Assembly (NCBI GenBank): GCA_964420365.1
Contig: CAYQTA010000014.1
Span: 1-55,064, forward strand
Length of the DNA: 55,064 nt
DNA from: JAMOQA01 sp964420365
GTDB lineage: Bacteria > Acidobacteriota > Polarisedimenticolia > J045
Direction of reading: 5' to 3'
The translations under genes and the position numbers were made by a program. The notes beneath the pieces are model-generated. The model worked only from the letters and a program-made list of their open reading frames with translations, was not told the origin of the DNA and searched no databases. Shown in pieces: positions 53,574 through 55,064 of this stretch; position 1 is the first letter of the stretch, and each line of letters opens with the position of its first letter.

Positions 53574-54997
53574 GCGGCGACGGGAAGGGGCCCGTGCCCG
53601 GCAGCGGCGCGCACCCCGACGACTACAAGGGCTACCGGGAGCCGCTGCTCTCCGTGCTGAAAGAGCACGGGGTCACCGTCTGGTGCATCGTCCGGGTGGA
53701 GACGACGAAGGGTGTTTTCGAGGGGCTGATCCTGCCCCGGTCGGAGACCGCCGACCCGTACCACCTGGTGCTCAAGCTGGGGAGCGGCTACAACGTCGGG
53801 CTCCGGTACGACACGATCCGGTCGATCGAGAAGACCGGCTACTTCCGGGCGGAGTACCGGATCCCGGAGCAGGAGTTCCCCGTGGACCCGGCCAGGCCGC
53901 GGGTGAAGCTGTTCGGCACCGGCGGGACGATCGCGAGCCGCCTCGACTACCGGACCGGCGCCGTGATCCCCGCCTTCAGCCCGGGCGAGCTGTACGGCTC
54001 GGTCCCGGAGCTCGCCGACATCTGCAACCTCGAGACGGAGAAGCTGTTCGGCGTCTTCTCCGAGAACATGGGGCCCGAGCAGTACATCATCCTGGCGGAG
54101 AAGATCGGGGAGGCGATCCGGGAGGGGTACGACGGGATCGTGATCGGCCACGGGACCGACACGATGCACCACACCGCCGCCGCCCTCTCGTTCATGGTCC
54201 AGCGGCCGCCGGTGCCGATCGTGATGGTCGGCAGCCAGCGCTCGTCGGACCGGCCCTCCTCCGATGCCGCGCAGAACCTGATCAACGCGACCTGGACCGC
54301 GGCCCACGGCCCGATCGCCGAGGTGATGGTCTGCATGTTCGGGCCGACCTCGGACCGGTACAACCTGCTCCACCGCGGCACGCGCGTGCGGAAGATGCAC
54401 AGCTCGACCCGGAGCACCTTCCGGACGATCGGGGATATCCCCCTCGCGATGGTGGAGAACGGGAGGCTGACGCCGCTCCAGGAGGGCTGGGCGCCGCGCC
54501 GGGACGACCGGGACGTGGAGATCCACCCCGTCTTCGAGGAACGGGTGACGATCGCCTACTACTACCCGAACATGCACCCGGACGTGATCGACGCCCTGGT
54601 CGAGAAGGGGTACCGGGGGATCGTCCTCGCCGGGACCGGTCTCGGGCACGTGAACCGGAAGCTCTACCCGGCCCTCGAGCGGGCCCGGGAGGCGGGCGTG
54701 CTCGTCTTCATGACGCTGCAGACGCTCTGGGGCTTCGTGCAGATGTACGTCTACGAGACCGGCCGGGAGATCCTCGGGCTCGGCGTGATTCCCCTCGCGA
54801 ACATGCTCCCGGAGGTGGCGTACGTGAAGCTCGGCTGGGCCCTCGGGATGCACCCGGATGACCCGGCGAAGGTCGTCGAGCTGATGCAGACGCCGATCGC
54901 CGGGGAGATCACCCCGCGGGAGCCCCACGACGGCTACCTGGTCTTCCAGGGCGGCGTTCCCGAGATGAAGGAGTTCCTCGGCCGGATCTGGTCCTGA
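53570..54997 (+). CDS. gatD: GatD-type glutaminase subunit (asparaginase family)
   Basis: The ATG overlaps the gatE stop. The 475-residue protein has a small N-terminal beta-barrel domain of about 90 residues (VEGL-type, typical of GatD) and an asparaginase-I domain. The first threonine of the active site lies in LFGTGGTIASR and the second set in IGHGTDTMHHTAAALSF, with further conserved AGTGLGHV. It releases ammonia from glutamine for GatE. The pairing with gatE excludes a plain asparaginase. In bacteria GatCAB normally does this job, so an archaeal-type pair is notable. Confidence 0.9.
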   Translation: MSGDGKGPVPGSGAHPDDYKGYREPLLSVLKEHGVTVWCIVRVETTKGVFEGLILPRSETADPYHLVLKLGSGYNVGLRYDTIRSIEKTGYFRAEYRIPEQEFPVDPARPRVKLFGTGGTIASRLDYRTGAVIPAFSPGELYGSVPELADICNLETEKLFGVFSENMGPEQYIILAEKIGEAIREGYDGIVIGHGTDTMHHTAAALSFMVQRPPVPIVMVGSQRSSDRPSSDAAQNLINATWTAAHGPIAEVMVCMFGPTSDRYNLLHRGTRVRKMHSSTRSTFRTIGDIPLAMVENGRLTPLQEGWAPRRDDRDVEIHPVFEERVTIAYYYPNMHPDVIDALVEKGYRGIVLAGTGLGHVNRKLYPALERAREAGVLVFMTLQTLWGFVQMYVYETGREILGLGVIPLANMLPEVAYVKLGWALGMHPDDPAKVVELMQTPIAGEITPREPHDGYLVFQGGVPEMKEFLGRIWS

Positions 54998-55004
54998 CGG
55001 TCCC

Positions 55005-55064
55005 CCGGGCCGCCTCCCGGCGGCCCCTGCGAAACCCTCGTCCCGCGTCCGGTGGGTTCGTGTA
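55005..55064. repeat. Palindromic repeat cassette 6 (cut by window end)
   Basis: The cassette begins eight bases after the gatD stop with GGGCCGCC-TCCC-GGCGGCCCC-TGCGAAACC and the start of an inverted unit (GGTGGGTTCGTGTA). Like the others it lies directly downstream of a gene. Confidence 0.75.

Overview
The window is about 55 kb of very GC-rich bacterial chromosome, cut inside a gene at its left edge and inside a repeat at its right edge. The gene content points to an anaerobic diderm (outer-membrane porins, periplasmic cytochromes, TAT-exported ferredoxin) that reduces sulfite and probably sulfate. It carries dsrA, dsrB, dsrD, dsrN, dsrC and dsrMKJOP. dsrD supports the reductive direction, and no dsrEFH is visible. 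The sulfate-activating genes sat, aprAB and qmoABC are not in the window, so only the sulfite-to-sulfide half can be asserted. The lineage cannot be fixed by eye; a sulfate-reducing Acidobacteriota-like organism would fit, but this is a guess. An archaeal-type gatE-gatD pair at the right end is unusual for a bacterium.

Layout. Positions 1-3097: end of a NuoF/HydB-like flavoprotein, then a receiver-only regulator and a membrane histidine kinase. 3213-5028: exported two-domain rhodanese and a TVP38-type membrane protein. 5404-10257: a four-gene Hmc/DsrMKJOP-like transmembrane electron-transfer complex whose last subunit fuses an NrfD-type membrane domain to a six-heme cytochrome. 10384-19810: a YeiH-type putative sulfate/sulfite transporter, dsrA, dsrB, dsrD, a ferritin-like protein, a DsrL-like flavoprotein, dsrN, a HEAT-like protein, a TPR protein and dsrC. 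20527-34708: one tightly packed set with an RsbRD-like protein, dsrMKJOP, a CoA-disulfide/persulfide reductase, hemA, cysG, a PhnD-like periplasmic binding protein, a histidine kinase, an NtrC-type sigma-54 activator and a small secreted protein. 34884-39071: a glycosyltransferase fusion and two tandem paralogous porins. 39464-54997: mostly housekeeping or accessory genes (SDR, MFS, flavin reductase, etfBA, rhodanese, a double ThyX, TauE, Cfa-like, feoAB, gatE, gatD).

The main discovery is regulatory. Six near-consensus sigma-54 (-24/-12) promoters lie in front of exactly the sulfur-related units: the rhodanese, the Hmc-like complex, the transporter-dsrAB operon, the dsrMKJOP operon and both porins. 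The only sigma-54 activator in the window is the last-but-one gene of the dsrMKJOP transcription unit, next to a cognate kinase and a PhnD-like ligand-binding protein. This suggests a self-reinforcing sigma-54 regulon that senses a periplasmic anion and switches on uptake, sulfite reduction, siroheme synthesis and membrane electron transfer together.

A second theme is intergenic structure. Palindromic repeat cassettes with compensating base changes lie downstream of genes at six places, and an unrelated long palindromic element of about 170 bp lies between dsrC and dsrM.
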